Below, one piece after another: positions 37,356 to 52,100 of a DNA stretch of 64,000 nt. The stretch's first letter is position 1; every line of letters begins with the position of its first letter. Position numbers and translations under genes: made by a program. The notes beneath the pieces were generated by a model that searched no databases, was not told the origin of the DNA, and saw nothing but the letters and a program-made list of their open reading frames with translations. Origin of the DNA: Stenopsyche tienmushanensis (lineage: Eukaryota; Arthropoda; Insecta; Trichoptera; Stenopsychidae); NCBI GenBank assembly GCA_008973525.1, contig WACJ01000112.1, positions 434,001 to 498,000 of the forward strand, read 5' to 3'.

Positions 37356-39266
37356 ATGAAGGCTTTCGTAAGTAGAGACTAACTAGATAATTTATAAAAG
37401 CTAATCGCTGAACTTTCCCTCGAAAGCTCTGAATATATTGATTTTCAAAATATTTTCTATGGCAGTTGATCGTCAAACTAATAAATTCGTTGGAGCTGGA
37501 ATTCATTAGTTTTGTTTTTGTTTCTGCCCGTCAATCTAAGAGAAATGTACAAAGGATAATTAAATTAGCGGATAATCAACGACCCTCAGTCAAACTTTTG
37601 CACGTTTTTACCGACTCAAAGACTTTGAAGAACGAAAGCTGTTTCGTGAGCTTTGCGCAAACTTTCATCAAAACGCCTCTATATAGTTTTTGTAGAAACT
37701 AAGAATTTAATTTTTGGCAAATTTATATCATCTTAGCACAATAAATAAATCCTTCAACTGCATGATCAAAGTCATACATCTCGATAATTTGTCGAATTGT
37801 TTGAATAATACTTATTGGACGTAATGGAGTACGTACATCACAATGATTAATTATTATCATGATTGTGTGCAATATTACATGTTATTATCCTAATATTAGA
37901 CATCGACTAAAAATAGTTTACGTCGCATTCTACGAGTATTTAAATTGCTGATTTACAATTGTAATCCAAATTCGTTCTGTGGGAGCTTTTGTTAGTCGAG
38001 TCCTTCGGGGACAACAATAATTTAAAGACAATCAAGACTTGCAAATTAGCGCTATGGAACTGTTGTAGCAATATTTTAATGATTCAAATGAAAATAATGC
38101 TTTTTGACTATTCAAATATATTAAAAATGGCAATTCATTACATGATCCTGGCGACCTTGTTAAACCTCAATAAACTCCTTCGTCAGTATTAATCAATTAT
38201 TCGTTATGTGAACTTGACACGTTCCGATTCATCAGGAAAATGCCTTCGAGTTTGGTATCTCTTGCATGAACCAGTTTTGGACAATTAACATTTGATGCCG
38301 CAGCCGTGTATTTATTTTTAAAAGAAATAATGCGATCAAAAGATCAAGGATCCTGCATTTGTGCATATTTTTTCAATTGATCGAATTTATTTAAGGATTT
38401 TTGATGTAATAAACATTTTTTGTTTAAAATTCCAGATTGCTATTTGTTCTTTGCTCGCCGTAGCCCAAGCTACTATCATTGGTATCGTACCGGCAGCCAC
38501 CCAATATCACGCCCAAGATGGCTTAGGACAGTATTCTTATGGATATGCTGGCGGACCATCATCAAAACAAGAGATTAAAACAGCCGATGGTATCACCCAA
38601 GGAGGATATTCTTACATCGATGCTAACAATCTTGTTCAATCAGTCAGCTACGTCAGCGATCCAGTTAATGGATTCAGAGTTGCCGCCACAAATTTACCAC
38701 AACAACAACCAGGCCCAGTCGCTGTTGTAGCTCCATTCCATGCTCCGGTTGCCGTTGTATCTCCAACTGTTCCCCAAGAAACCCCAGAAGTCATAGCTGC
38801 TAAGATTGCTCATTTCCAAGCCCATGCTGCTGCTCGTTCAGGAGTTCTTCTTCGTAAGCGTCGATCCATCATTGCCGCACCAATTGCTTATGGATACACT
38901 GCATTTGCACCAATCGCCAATCAATATCAAGCTCAAGATGCCCTCGGACAATACAGTTATGGATATAATGATGGATTATCTACCAAGGCTGAATCTCGCT
39001 CCGTAGATGGAACCACAAATGGTGGTTATTCATACGTGGATGGAAATGGAATCGTACAAAGCGTTCGTTATACTGCCGATTCTAATGGATTTAGAGTGGC
39101 TGCTTCTAATCTTCCAGTTGGTCCAGCACCAGTTGTTGCTGCAGTTGCTCCTGTACCCGTTGTACCACATATTCTACCAGCAGGACCATCGGAGACTCCT
39201 GAAGTAGTTGCTGCGAAAGCTGCCCACTTTGCCGCCCACGCTGAAGCCAGAGCTCGTCTCGCTTAA
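37356..39266 (+). CDS. Secreted cuticle protein with two tandem RR (chitin-binding) domains
   Basis: A structural protein of the exoskeleton; RR domains bind chitin. Two coding exons: 37356-37367 (MKAF) and 38436-39266, joined in phase 0, giving 280 aa. The very short first exon cutting the signal peptide is the classic CPR gene layout. The signal peptide is residues 1-16 (ends AVAQA). RR domain 1 is about 34-92 (GQYSYGY, GGYSYID, NGFRVAATNLP) and RR domain 2 about 174-231 (GQYSYGY, GGYSYVD, NGFRVAASNLP). Each is followed by Ala/Pro/Val-rich sequence and a TPEV-AAK-AHF-AHA box (119-137 and 258-276). R-K-R-R-S at 144-148 lies exactly between the halves and looks like a proprotein-convertase site. 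The family resembles cuticle protein 6/7 of cockroaches and other arthropods. TATA at 37254; AATAAA at 39367-39372. Confidence 0.93.
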
Positions 39267-39449
39267 AGTATTTTTAAATTTATAAAATGAAACCATAAAA
39301 AAATCATTATAGGAAGAATGATTACCCAGAAGTGTTACCAGTCTTTGATAAATTGTAAAGGAAAAAAATAAATTCTTCTCTTTGAACATGTTATTTTTTT
39401 TAATGCGATCCAAATGATTTAAAAACTGATGCTTTATCATTTAAAGGTC

Positions 39450-42400
39450 GTTGATTTATTGAAAAAGTGGTTTGATCTGGATTTGAAACAAAACCCATAA
39501 ATAACATACAAGGAGGCAGTTGAGAAGACCACGCCTCAACTTGATGGCCTTCAATCTTACCATTGTCAACATATTTGCGACTCAAATCTGGTCATTAAAA
39601 ATAATGTGCATCATTAAAGATATTTCTATATACATGAACATTAAATAAAATTAAAAAATATATATTAAGCAAGAATTTCTGATATATTTTCACTGCTGTG
39701 AATTTTTGTATTGAACATAGAGCGCGAGAGGAGCTTTTCATTGTTTTTCAACATTTTTCATACATAGTCGATATGCTGAATTGTTAAACGACCTCATAAA
39801 TATTCATTCCAACATGTTTAAACACACATAAAATAAATTTATGGTATAACAGCATTGACGTTAGCCCTCCGGGACAGGAGTCCCGCGCGTTATTCATTGC
39901 ATTTGCTGGGGCTTTTTACCATTGTTATTACATCCTGGGCATCAGGTCGTGATTCAGAAGTTATAAACATTTTAAAATTGTGCTTATAAATTATAATAGA
40001 TAAGTAAAATGAATCGACTTTTGAATGCAAATGATCTGTCTTTTTTAAGCGAGCCTCGCTCTGGATATGATGCCTTTACCTTATAAAAGGTGGTACATGC
40101 CATAAATTCTTAAAATTAAATTCGGATACATGATAATCAAAAATTTGCATTTAAACGCAACCAAATTCTAAGAAAATTAATCTTAAATATTTTTAGCAAG
40201 CATCTGGATTTTTGCTTTCATTGGATTCTTTGTAAAATATTGATCGAAAAACGTCCATTATTAACCCGTATGGTAGGATGATCGTATATTTGCGAGCAAA
40301 TTCCAGTGATTCAGAAAGACCACTCTTGTACGTTGAGCTCGGAGAGAGACAGAGATGTTGACGAAAAATGGATTATTTATCATAACGTCACAAAAAAAAG
40401 ACAGTGGACAGATAAAGATAAGCAGCTAAATCCAATAGCAAATGTGTTTTTACATCCTAAAAACTAAAAAATCGAACTTATTGAGAGATGTGTTAATTTT
40501 GAACAATTCGAACAACAATCATATTATATTGTAAATGTTTAATAATTTTTAAGCGCTAAATATACCAGTTGGCCATCAGTTTCGATATATTGGCCGTGCT
40601 ATTCATTAAACAGAGCAAATGCCATCGTATTGCTAATATAACGCTTCCAAATTGAAAACCATGTTGAATAATATTTATTATGCGAATAAATATAAAAGTA
40701 ATTAGGAGGGATTTATAGAGATTGTTCAAGGAACTAGGATTAAATCTTAAGGACATCGTGCTTTTGGAGGTAATTAAATAAAGTTCGTTACCGCTTTTGA
40801 GTATGCTTTCGGCGTGACTAATCGTGCAAAGCCCAAGACATATTTTCTACTTTGGAGCTTTTTGTCGAAAGTCGTCGTAGCCTTCCTAGGATATTATGCT
40901 ATCCTTTGCGAAACTTTTGATAGAAGAGGATAGAAACTTGTTTGAATAAGCATCGCAATCTTCAGAACCGGTAAGTTCAAAAAGGACTTTGAGGCTGACT
41001 AACTAACGACAGGGATGAATCAGTAGCCGAAGAAAATATTTACATTCGCAAATAGCTTAAATTGGATCGCAAGGGTCAAATCATTCTGATTTGAATTAAG
41101 GTAATTCAATTTGAGATCATAAATAAATTCATACCTATTTTTTTTCTGTGGAATTCATTGGATTATTCATAATATAATTTAAAATGATATATAAATTCTT
41201 AACTTTATTAATTCTATCGGATCTGTCTTATTAGTAAGCAGTTTTAATGTGATCTCGTGCTATTTTGCTATTAAGTGATATTGTCCTTGTTTTTTTAAAT
41301 GCTTAATACATTTGTGTGGGAGTGATCATTTTGCGAGTAACAACCCTTGCGATTGAAATGCGTGGGCTCATACCTTATTCAAGTTCGTTTATCACTTCTA
41401 TGTTGTCCTCCTCAAACGTTTTTCTCATTTATCATATTATTAAATTCTACAAACAACGAAAGCTATAAATTCTGTTTATTTAGAGGCTTAACATGTTATA
41501 CGCTAAATACTCAAAATAACGTATTTGATTACACAGTCCATTAAAATTTCAAAAAATCATATTTATGCTGAAAATGAAGAACAGAAAATGTTAATATAAA
41601 ATTAAATGTATTTATTAAAAACTATATAATTCACATTCACAACCTCCGATCTGTAAGATACTCTTTCTGTCTCTGTTTCTCTCCAAAATCAACATGCAAC
41701 AAGTAAGAAGGCCCTTTTTGAATCACTGGAATTCGGACACAACTTTGTGTCTTACCTCTTTAAGGGCTTAATTTTTACATCTGTTAATTATTTCTTTTAA
41801 TAAAACGATCGACTTTGATTACTTAATGTTTATTATTATTATATTTCACAACCAAAAATGTTAATAATATTTTAAATTTGAGGTCTCTTTGATTGAAAGA
41901 TTTTTTTACTCTCTGAATAAAATGATTTTTTTTACAAAGAAATGCAAAAAAGAAAACAAAGTGCAGTTGAAAATTGTTAAAAAAAGATGTGATATTTTAG
42001 ATATTTTTCAAGATTCTCTACTCCTAATTATTAATTTTCAACCAAGAGGGTTTTTTCGACAGCAGACTCAATAAAAATATTATTATGGACAAGTTTAAAA
42101 GTAGAAACGTTCAATGCACTTTTATTTTAAAATCATGTATTTTGGAAATATAAATAAAATTTTGATATTTTTGACTTTGCTTGTTTCAAACAAACATTTT
42201 TCTGAAACCAAAATATCACTTGATTTCACAGCTTTGTTAGCAAGAAAACGAATAATTTGGGGTTGAGCAACAGAAGATTATATTTCTCGTCTTTTTTCTT
42301 CAGTAGCGGAATCAAAAAGTTTTCTATCCGATAGAATAAATATATTTCGAATGAAGAGAGCTATGTAGAAAATCAAGACACAAGATTTGTATTTTTAAAT

Positions 42401-42950
42401 ATCACTAATAAATTTGTACAGCAAAATTCCGGGTTATATTTGAATCACTCTCGTATATATCTAAAATATTCGGATATTTCACCAAATTCATATTCGTTAT
42501 TCGAATAATTGATTTAACGATTTTTATGAATTGGCTGACATGTGTGCAATGGCAGCCACATGTTACACGGTCATCCAACCCTCAAACTAAGAGCAAATCA
42601 GATTTATGTTGTCTATAATTTACTTCAAAATTATTTATATCATTGAATGAATAAATATGAATAAGAAAGTAAGCCAATATTTAAAAATGAAGCGAATTTT
42701 TCTTCTGCCATTATTCGTTCGAAAAACCTATTTTTTACCACTAAAGTCATGATGATGAGATGGTTTATTGTTCCCCAAGCTTTGAGGGTTTCCATTAACA
42801 ACGAACTATCATCCCACGTGCTACACGGTGTTCCGGCAGAGTACACGTGGGATTGCAACTAGAAAATCACCCGATAAACCGACTCCTGAGGTGTCCCGAT
42901 TTGCGAAGGTGTTTTAGCGAAAAACATCCTGTACAGATTCATCTCCCGAG
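39450..42950. other. Intergenic stretch between the two cuticle genes
   Basis: No gene is supported. The frames at 39400-39585 (minus), 40556-40756 (minus), 41347-41544 and 42640-42858 (minus) show no domain. ATGCAACAA followed by GTAAGA at 41693 could mimic a short CPR first exon, but no matching second exon follows. Confidence 0.4.
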
Positions 42951-42953
42951 ATG

Positions 42954-42964
42954 CATATAAAAGC
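42954..42964 (+). promoter_or_regulatory. TATA box of the second double-RR cuticle gene
   Basis: CATATAAAAGC at 42954-42964 sits about 190 bp before the start codon at 43153. An acceptor-like AAACAG lies immediately before the ATG. Donor-like sites at about 43011 (GTAAGA) and 43069 (GTAACG) suggest a short untranslated first exon. The start site is expected near 42985-42990. Confidence 0.5.
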
Positions 42965-43152
42965 GACTGGACTCGCCCGTGGTACCCATTTACCCGGGGT
43001 TACTTCAAGAGCGTAAGAACTCCTTGGAGGACTTTTATTTTCTTCTTTGCAGACGTAAAGCTTCTAAAGGTAACGAACACTTCAATATATACTACATTAT
43101 ATATGCGAAAATACATCACGAACGCTGTATTATTATTTTATTTTTTAAACAG

Positions 43153-46100
43153 ATGAATTTATATTTGGGTGCCATTTTGATGATTACGATTGCGTCGGCT
43201 GAGAGCATTTTGAACGAGCCGAAGAATGAAGATCCTTCGAACGTTCAATATCATTCGCAGGACGATCAAGGACAATACAAGTAAGCTTAAATCATAAAAA
43301 TAATATTTGAAACATATAACTCGTATTTGTGTACAAAATGGTTTGAATATTTGTTAAATTTATTAATATTTTTTAAATCTCATAGATGTCACTAAGTTAA
43401 TTATATTGTTTTGATATTAAATTATTTGTTTTGTATGAGGAGTTATGTTGTTGATTGAAGAATAAAGCTTTATTGATGTTAACTTTAAAAACGTTTGAGT
43501 CTAGAAAATTCATATTTGATTTTGGCGTTTTTTTCAACAAAGAAAGTTTAAAGGATGAAAGTAATGAGTATGAAGTAATTTCTGGAGGAATGAATGTGTA
43601 CACATTAATTATTCTTTTGTGTAAATAATTTACTGCGGTATTACAAAGCTCCAGACTTTAACGATAATTCGGGTATGTATATGCAGCATAAAAGCTCTTT
43701 CTTCATGTGTCAACTTACTCCGGAGGCTGCATATATATATGTACTTTATCTTGGGGCTTTTAAGTTTTCCCGTTTTTCACGACGGGGCAAGTCTGGGGAA
43801 GCTTTTCAGGTGTTAATTGAATCGCTAATGAGCGTTGAAATACCACTGGGTGACAGGTGAAACGATAGAACCTAAAAGCTCTTTTGCAAAAAGCGCACGT
43901 TCAGCCTTCTGAGGGCACCTTAGTGAATATTACATTTTTCCTAATTAAATTATGTATTAAGAAAATAAATTCAATATGAAAAAAATAAAAAGCGTAAGCA
44001 ATTGAAGAAGATGAGATGAATTGAATCGGGGTAACATTTTTTCATCTCAGCTCGAGCTTTTTTCACAATCTAAGTCCATAGCGTGCTAAGACTCTATTAT
44101 TTATCTGACAATGATATCCGCAACACAATTCTTTCCTAAAAAGGACCTACTGAAAGTTTCTCAAAGAAAATAATGGCAATGCTAAGGATTAAAGAGGTTT
44201 TAACGTGTGCTTTTTTCTTATTACGTGTTTTCACTAGCTAACATGTGTGCTATATTAAGTGATAAGAAATACACCTAATTCATCCAATTTTTAATATGAT
44301 TTTCATCGAAATTATTTTTCATGTAGTTTATTTAAATAAATAGATATGGATATTCAAATTCGCAATCGTCCAAAGAAGAAACGCGTTCATCTGATGGTAT
44401 CACAAGGGGATCATATTCATATACGGATCCAAATGGACGCTTACAAAAAGTGACATATCAAGCAGATGCTGAAAATGGATTCAAGGTATGTACCTTAAAA
44501 ATATTATTAAAATAAATCATTTTTATAAAAAAACCGTAACAGCTTAATAAATCGGACCCTTTTGGGGATGAATTTCGAAAAACCCAAACCGAATTAGCTT
44601 TCAATTAAAGGAAAGGGATTTCTTAAACTTCCTGGGAAGTATAGAAAATATTGCATTCAATAGAGATTTGATATATTGTTCGATTTCCTAAAAGCGACCC
44701 ACTTCACACATGTGCTGACAAAAGGTCCATAAGGTGAGAGAAGAGATCAGTATGTCTGATATCTGCCACCCCTCCGCGAAGGGTCTCGAATTATTTAATC
44801 TCGCATTTTTTTCTCACCCCTTCCGTACGGTTTTGCAATAAAAGAAATATTTTTTTAGCCCGGTGACGCCCCAAATTATCCCCGTTTTATCACGCACGAC
44901 TGTTGTATTTCCAATATTTCTATAATATATTATAGTGCAATAAAATAGCGAAAAATCGAAAGCATGAATTTAAATGCCTCATTTCACATTCAATGTGTAC
45001 ATCTGGAAATTGAATCTCTGGAGAGTCTGAATCTGCGATATTAGCATGTCTGGATTTGCCTCACAGTACAAGTTGTTATAATATACGTGGATATTATTTT
45101 AAGACTCATTTTTTAATATTAAATGGACGAAGAGCTTTCTTTAGAATGAGAAATGGTCTAAGATAAATTAAGTCGTCTTCATTCTTTAGAGATAGATTTG
45201 AGTTCATGACGATTGTATTATTATTAATAGATAGTAATGTCAATTGATAAATGATTATTCTTGAACTCTATTTAACACATAAATAAAATGTTTTAGGAGT
45301 TATCAATAATATTGATTTAAAAAACGACTATTTTTGGCACTTTTCAAATAAAATAGGTTTCAAATATCATTGTTAGGAAGAAAAAAATGGAAAAGCTGAT
45401 GAATAATTTAATTCCAAAGAAATTTCATGGAATAAATTTCTTAATATTTATAAGGAAAATTATAGTAATATAAAATTACTATTAGGTGCTTTCAGCTAAT
45501 ATAAATATTGATTTGTAATATAATTGCGTTGAATATAAGCTTTCGTTGTTTACAAGTAAATTCATCAATTTTATTAAGATTTATTATTTTTTAAATATCT
45601 ATATTCCCATTTTGAGATTATTTTCTTTATGCCTCTTAAATTTCAATAATTGAATAATTTAATAGTTGTGTCCTGGCGTGTTTCTGGACTATCATTATGA
45701 CAGTTTGACAGGCGATTGAGTGACGTTGGGCTTGGGAAGGGAGGGGGTTGAAATCTAGTGAAAATTCAACATATTATGCAAAATTGTTATTTGTTATTTC
45801 AGCAAGTTCTACTTTTTACATGTTTAAAAAATGTATTTTTTAAACATGTAAATTTTAAAAAATTTTTTGGACCTTGCCGTTGCTTTCTCCGCTGTAACAA
45901 TCCCCAACTGTCGTCTTATTCAAAACGCCGGGCACTCTGTACCATGACTCTGATGCCGATGATGGGGACGCATCCCCTTTTGAAAGACAATTAAAATATT
46001 GAATTTCTCCATGCAAGGCGGAGATCAGAAGCGTTCGGTTCATGCAGCAGCAATATGAATAGATCATATGCTGTTATATATTAGGGTACGTTTGAAAAAA

Positions 46101-49100
46101 CAGTATAATTATCAGAAGGCTCTAACAATACGTCCTTGTAATTTACGTCATGCAAAAACTCAATACAAGGATTTATTATACCGTTTTCTATATGGAAATA
46201 GTAATATTTTTTTTTGGTACGTGGGTGTATGGAATTCTTTTATCGAACAAAAGAACATCCCCTAATAAATCTCAACTCGCCGAAATAAAATCGGGTAGTA
46301 TCGGGCCTCTACATAAATATGGTAGTATGGCAGTCGTTAGTATAAAAAGTGTATGGTAGATAATCCGCGATTATCGGCTTTCGATGGGCCAAGTTTTTAA
46401 TATCAATACATCGACAAAAAAGCATCCCTGTACGCCGGAGCCGCAATACCACACCACGGGGGCGCCGCAACACCACATCAGCACTTAACCACGCACCACA
46501 AAGTACATTTCACAGAGCAGGAGCTCGCTTACAAAGTGTGCTCTTGTTTCAAATATGATTTATATGTGAACTTTTCATTTTCGCCTTTACATACTTTTTT
46601 TTGGGGGTTTTTTTAACATTTTCCCGAGAACGGCTCGCTGGCGCCCTGAATATTTCACGATGTTTTGCGAGCTTTCCGAATATTGAAAGTAACGCACTAT
46701 GAAAATGAAGAAGCACTCGATACTTTCGTAGTAAGCTGTGCGTACCCGTGGAAAAAATCGTTGGTCGTGTGAACCCGCTGTGGAATATTAAATTTCATGT
46801 AAATTAAATTAAAAACTACTTCAATGAGCATCAGTACTGCAGACTTCACTGGTTCAGTATTGCTCCGATTTATGACGGATTCAGTCCTTCTTAAAAGAGA
46901 TACGCTTATTCTAATGCTGCTTATCTTTTATAAACGACGTTAAAATAATAGTGTCGGAGTCGAAGAGTTGGGGTTTAGTTTCGTGGCTAAAAATTGACGC
47001 GGCGAAACAGTAAATGATCGACCCGCTCGATTTTCGCCGCATTCTTATTGAAATTTCCGGTGTACTCTAGCCTAACAATAGTTTTATTGATCAGCTTTAT
47101 TTTTACCCTTTCAAATTTATTACGACACTTCAGCTCCACCCTACAAAACCCTTTATTGTTTGTAGGCGATTTTCTTAAAGGGATTTTTCTAAGATAAAAA
47201 GCCCCATTACTTGTCAAGTTTGCTTAAATTGGGATAAGATTATTTACATAAGGGAAGATCTATAATTTGATGAATTTGATTTTATTACATTTAGTGTATA
47301 TAGTATTAAAAAGTATCAACAGCACTACATTTTAAGCAATATTTCCAAACAAAAAAGCTAAATGTATTGAATTCATCGGCATGCCGCCAAAAATTACTTG
47401 GCTATCAGTTTGGCACACGTGCCATTTATTTACCATCGCTGACCTAGATTGCTTGTGTTAAATAGCAATCAATATATCGTCATGCGATAATGAATGGAAT
47501 ATATGGGTTGTAAAATCTGATTATGAATCACTATATGTGCTGATTTGCGACTCTCCGTAGCTGCACAATCATATCAGAATATTTTTTGGAGTAGCTTAAA
47601 TTCTTATAAATAATTTAAAAAAAACCAAATAGATCTAATGGGCGTTTATGAAAAATTAATATTAATTTTTAGATAATATTAGTCTAAGCAGAGCACCATT
47701 TTATTTAGATTAAGCTTATCCTCAGGGGTAGGTGGAGATATTACCTGGTATTGTAATATTAATTTAGATATAGATCGGCTAGATCTATTCTCATCATTGG
47801 ACATGTTTTTTATAGAATGTGGTCATCTTTTTAGACAGATGTATACAATAATCTCTTATAAATATCGACAACTATTAAACTATTGATAATCCTTAGCAAT
47901 CATTCTTCATGTTTCGCAATTATATGACAATATTGGCAGAATATTGTGGTGTTGATAAATGAAATTTTACGAAATACGCTTTCAAATTTCTTAAAAAAAT
48001 CACCATTCAACTGTACATACTATTTTCCTTTTTTGGTGGATATTTCTATCATCAACTCTTCACTGGAATGCACCAAATATTAAAGTAATTAAACAGATGA
48101 TGTATTTTATTTCCGTATCTGATTATGTGGAACGATTCTGGAACGATCGAAGAGCCACGTAAATATTATAGGAGTATTGTCCGACGTGAAATCATGAGCT
48201 GGCGATTAGGATTTACACGTAACATCTTCTGTTCGAATAAGTGGGTGACTTTGTGGTATTATCCGAGTGAGATGAAATAGGGTATCCAATTCCACTGGGT
48301 CATGATCGTAGATTTTGAAGGAAATGGAGTCTTTTTAAGTTTTCCAAGTCGCAAAATCATTATCATAATGCGGATTTTTTTATTACATAATAATTTTTTT
48401 TTTATAGTTAGCTAATCGTTTACGGTCTTTAAGGAAAAGTTCCAGCAGGTCATTTAATGTTTGCAAAATATTTCATATTTTGTAATTATAATACTGTTGT
48501 AGCTGCTTATTGTTGTAGGGTTTATTTGTTTCGGTTATAAGTTTTCCGGTTATAAGAATTTAAGGTTCTACTGATTTTTGATCAACAGAAAAATATACAT
48601 TTGGATTACAATCAACATTTATTGGTAATATTTTCTTAAGATGGACTACTATTGGCATTTGGAGGAGATGTTATAGCGTGGGCGATTTACCATCCCCACA
48701 TAGTAGCGTTGTTAATCTGAGCAGATTTAATTCGCCTCAACGTTAAACTGGTGTCAGAAGTGGGATCCTAACCTCTTAACACCTCAAGTTGCCGGCGCGC
48801 GTCTCTTGATGATGCCTTCCACCTAAAACGCTCTGACGAGAGAGGCTGCAGGAAGGACGACCTCCCACAGCCAAGGCTAACTGACGACTCTCCCGACTCC
48901 CGCCTTCTGCGCGTCACTGCCCAATCGGCAACAGTGCACGCGCAAGAAGCGATCTGTCGGTATGCAGGTGTAATGTTTCCGCAGGGTCACAAGAGATGGC
49001 GCTGTTAAAAAAAAATACATTGCACCTGAAGGGAGATGGAAGATGTTATTGTTAATCTGGCGAATTAAATTTGCTCAGATTAACAGCGCTACTACGTGGG

Positions 49101-52100
49101 GATGGTAAATCGCCCACGCTGCGATCAAATCGAAAATATGATTCATCGATATTATTGTCATTAATGTATGTTAGTATTTTGACATTTGTTTAATAGTTAC
49201 ACAGTGCTAAGAAAAAATAAGATTAAATTGTTTTCATCTGAAGTCAAAATATAAATGAGGATGGCGTTAATTCAGAGGGCATAAATATTATTTTATTCTG
49301 TAAAATTTTCTATACAATCAGAAAGTTCCATTGAACGATGAGGCAATTATTGATTTGAATTGGCTGGCGAACAATGCAGGAAAGCAAGAGGGAAAACTGT
49401 GATTTTCCTCGAACGCTCATCGGATGTGGCTCGATCTCTTACAAAAGAGCCCCTGAGCAGAACGAAGCTTTCACAATGAACTAAGTCGAAGTCAGTAATG
49501 AAAGATAAAAAAGCTTTTTACGGAGAGCTACGTCCTAAGACACGTTATCTGAAAGGTTTTCTTTTAGATTAAAATTTGAATGGAAGAAAAATATAGTGCA
49601 AAAGACAGTAACTTGTATACAAACATCGGGCTTTATATTCGTGCAGCTTAACAAAAGTTCTTCGCTCACGCCATCGGCTGAGAATAAAAGCTCACACACC
49701 TAGAGCACACAAACACACCCAGGGGACACGTGGATACATACAACTTCACACGTGAACTTCCGAAGATGAGATTTTGGCCGAAAAAGCCCCGCCAGCGTAT
49801 TTTGTTTTAGCGCTCTTTTGTCTGAAAATAATTTATTAATCTCCCGACAAAGTTTTCCGTTTGGGACAAAATTCATGCCAAAAGCGCGTAATTTTGACGC
49901 GTCCGTCGTAAGCAACGCTCCAAAACGCTCCAAGGCAGATATTTATTTTAATGATGTTTTATTCTGTTTGTGGATGATGTGAGAGCAATTGGCTGTATGG
50001 GTACATTGGCTTCAGACCCATTTCCGATTCGCTCCAATAGTCCAATAGCCATTGGGGCATGTCCCTCACAGCCTCACAATTGATGGCTCTATTTTTCAAT
50101 ACGACCTTTGATGTAAAAAAGAAGTCATGATAAACTGTTGCCTCGCATACATATTCCATGTTGCGTTTACATTGCTTAGAAATACATCGAGAAAATTGAT
50201 CGACGATAAATGATTGACGACTAACGATTCTTTTGACGCACTCGCAGCAGTGATATACTAATCTGAAATCAAACATGCAGATCAAGTGAGATTCAAATTG
50301 TAAAAAATAAAAATAAAATCATTCTCAATCTTAAAACAACCCAAACAATTTTTCTTAGACGAACAATTTAAGTTAATGACCTCTCACTCTTCGGTTTTGT
50401 TAGGGAAGCTATATAATGTAATGTTAAATGCAAGGTACATATTTTGATGAAAACTGTGTTAAAATGAGCAATATAATAGCGATATATTTATTATATATGT
50501 GGTCATTGCGTATTTTTATGGATAAATGTTGAAGCTCGAAAGATTCTCAGATCACAGAGTTTAACATGTATGAAATAATTTGGTAAAAGCAAATTATATG
50601 TGTGCAATAAAATTGGTTATGGTTAACATTTTATTCGTCGTTTTATGTACATTGAGTAATAAAATCAACCTAAATAGATAAAAATGTCTTCGAATGAACA
50701 CACCCAGTGGTGGGCTGGTGACATGGGTTAATTTGATTAAACTGATAAAGGGGGTTGACGATATGAACGGGGATGATTTGTAAGAGGCATTGCATCTAGA
50801 GTATTATATTAAACGGAGCAAATTTCGTATGTATTTTTTAATTTGTGATATTATTTTTTTTGTGATATTGATTCGCGGAGTATCTTTGTAGTTGTATCAC
50901 GTCCTGAGTGGAAATATAATATTTATCGCTATTCCAATATTTGAAGCCAGTCAATAGTCTATTCGCGTTTAGCCATCAATTCTTCGGCCAAATTCGCATT
51001 CGATCTGGGTTTAGTATGTTATTCCGACAGGAAAAGTGTGGAAAATCCTCGGTTGCTTTTCTACATCAATCCTGAGAGAAAAAAATCATTCAGACCACTC
51101 TTGAATTCTAAATAAACCACTACTGAGGCAGGAGGACCATTAGTTTTCTTGTCAAACGCGGGTGAAAAATATAGGGAGAAGGATTTACTTTTCGGCTCAC
51201 AAAACTGAGGCTTTTCAATTTTTGGCCCGAACTGTGCGCCGAAGATGTGCAAATTTATTCTTGACTTTTATGGCGGAAATTATGATAGTGAAGTTGTGTT
51301 CCTCATATTCCCTACATGATATTCAATTTGCGCGTGCCTAGAAAAATAAATATTTGTTACTTTGTTCCAGCTAACTTCGAATTCACTTTTGCCCACGCTT
51401 TCATTGCCAGTAACTTTAAATCAAGTTGATAGATCAAATGAGCACAAAGTCGAGAACGGGGACCCACCGCAAATAAGTGGAAATGAGATTGAAAAAAGTT
51501 TAACAAAGTTCGAATCAAACTCCGCAAGTAACGAGGAAAATATAAATTTCGTTAAAAATATCCCGGAAGCTGTGTTATCCCACAGGGTTGATCAGAAGAC
51601 CGAGGTCAAAACTTCAGAAGAACAAAAATTAGATCAGAACAATGCTTTTATTTATCTTCCACAATCAAATCCGACAATCATATTAACCCCAAGTCCATTG
51701 TCCATATTACCATATCCGAATCCTTTGCTGAAGATTTTTCCCATATACACAGCAGATTTTCGCAATGCATTCGTTCCGTATCGCAAATCGAATTATTTTT
51801 TAAATTATCCCAAAGAACCTCAGCTGCTAAGTGATGGACTCATTTTTAATATTGAAAATGTTGTGGGTAAGGGCAGCCAATATCATTTGCAAAATGGACA
51901 AGGACATTACGCCTATGGGTACACTAATGACCTCAGCGCCAAGAACGAAATTAAGGGAACCGACGGCGTTACGAGGGGCTCCTACTCTTACGTTGATACA
52001 AATGGTTAGTATTTTATATTATATTATTTTATTTATTCAACATATTATCAATAAAAAGCTTGCGCATTTAATAAACAATATGGACTTTATTAGAAAAATA

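Larger units (their letters stand above)
44486..51370 (+). other. Intron 2 of the second cuticle gene (6.9 kb)
   Basis: Bounded by donor GTATGT after 44485 and acceptor TTGTTCCAG ending at 51370. Besides the palindrome at 45815 and the inverted-repeat element at 48675 it holds no recognised exon. Short frames (45758-45994, 46987-47217 minus, 49700-49933 minus, 49959-50285 minus) show no domain. Confidence 0.6.

Noticed and set aside
38539..39440. Several 60-90 codon frames overlapping the first cuticle gene
   Set aside because: They are shadows of the RR-coding exon in other frames or on the other strand.
41693..41707. ATGCAACAA followed by GTAAGA, like a CPR first exon
   Set aside because: No second exon with a signal peptide or RR domain follows in a compatible phase before the promoter of the next gene.
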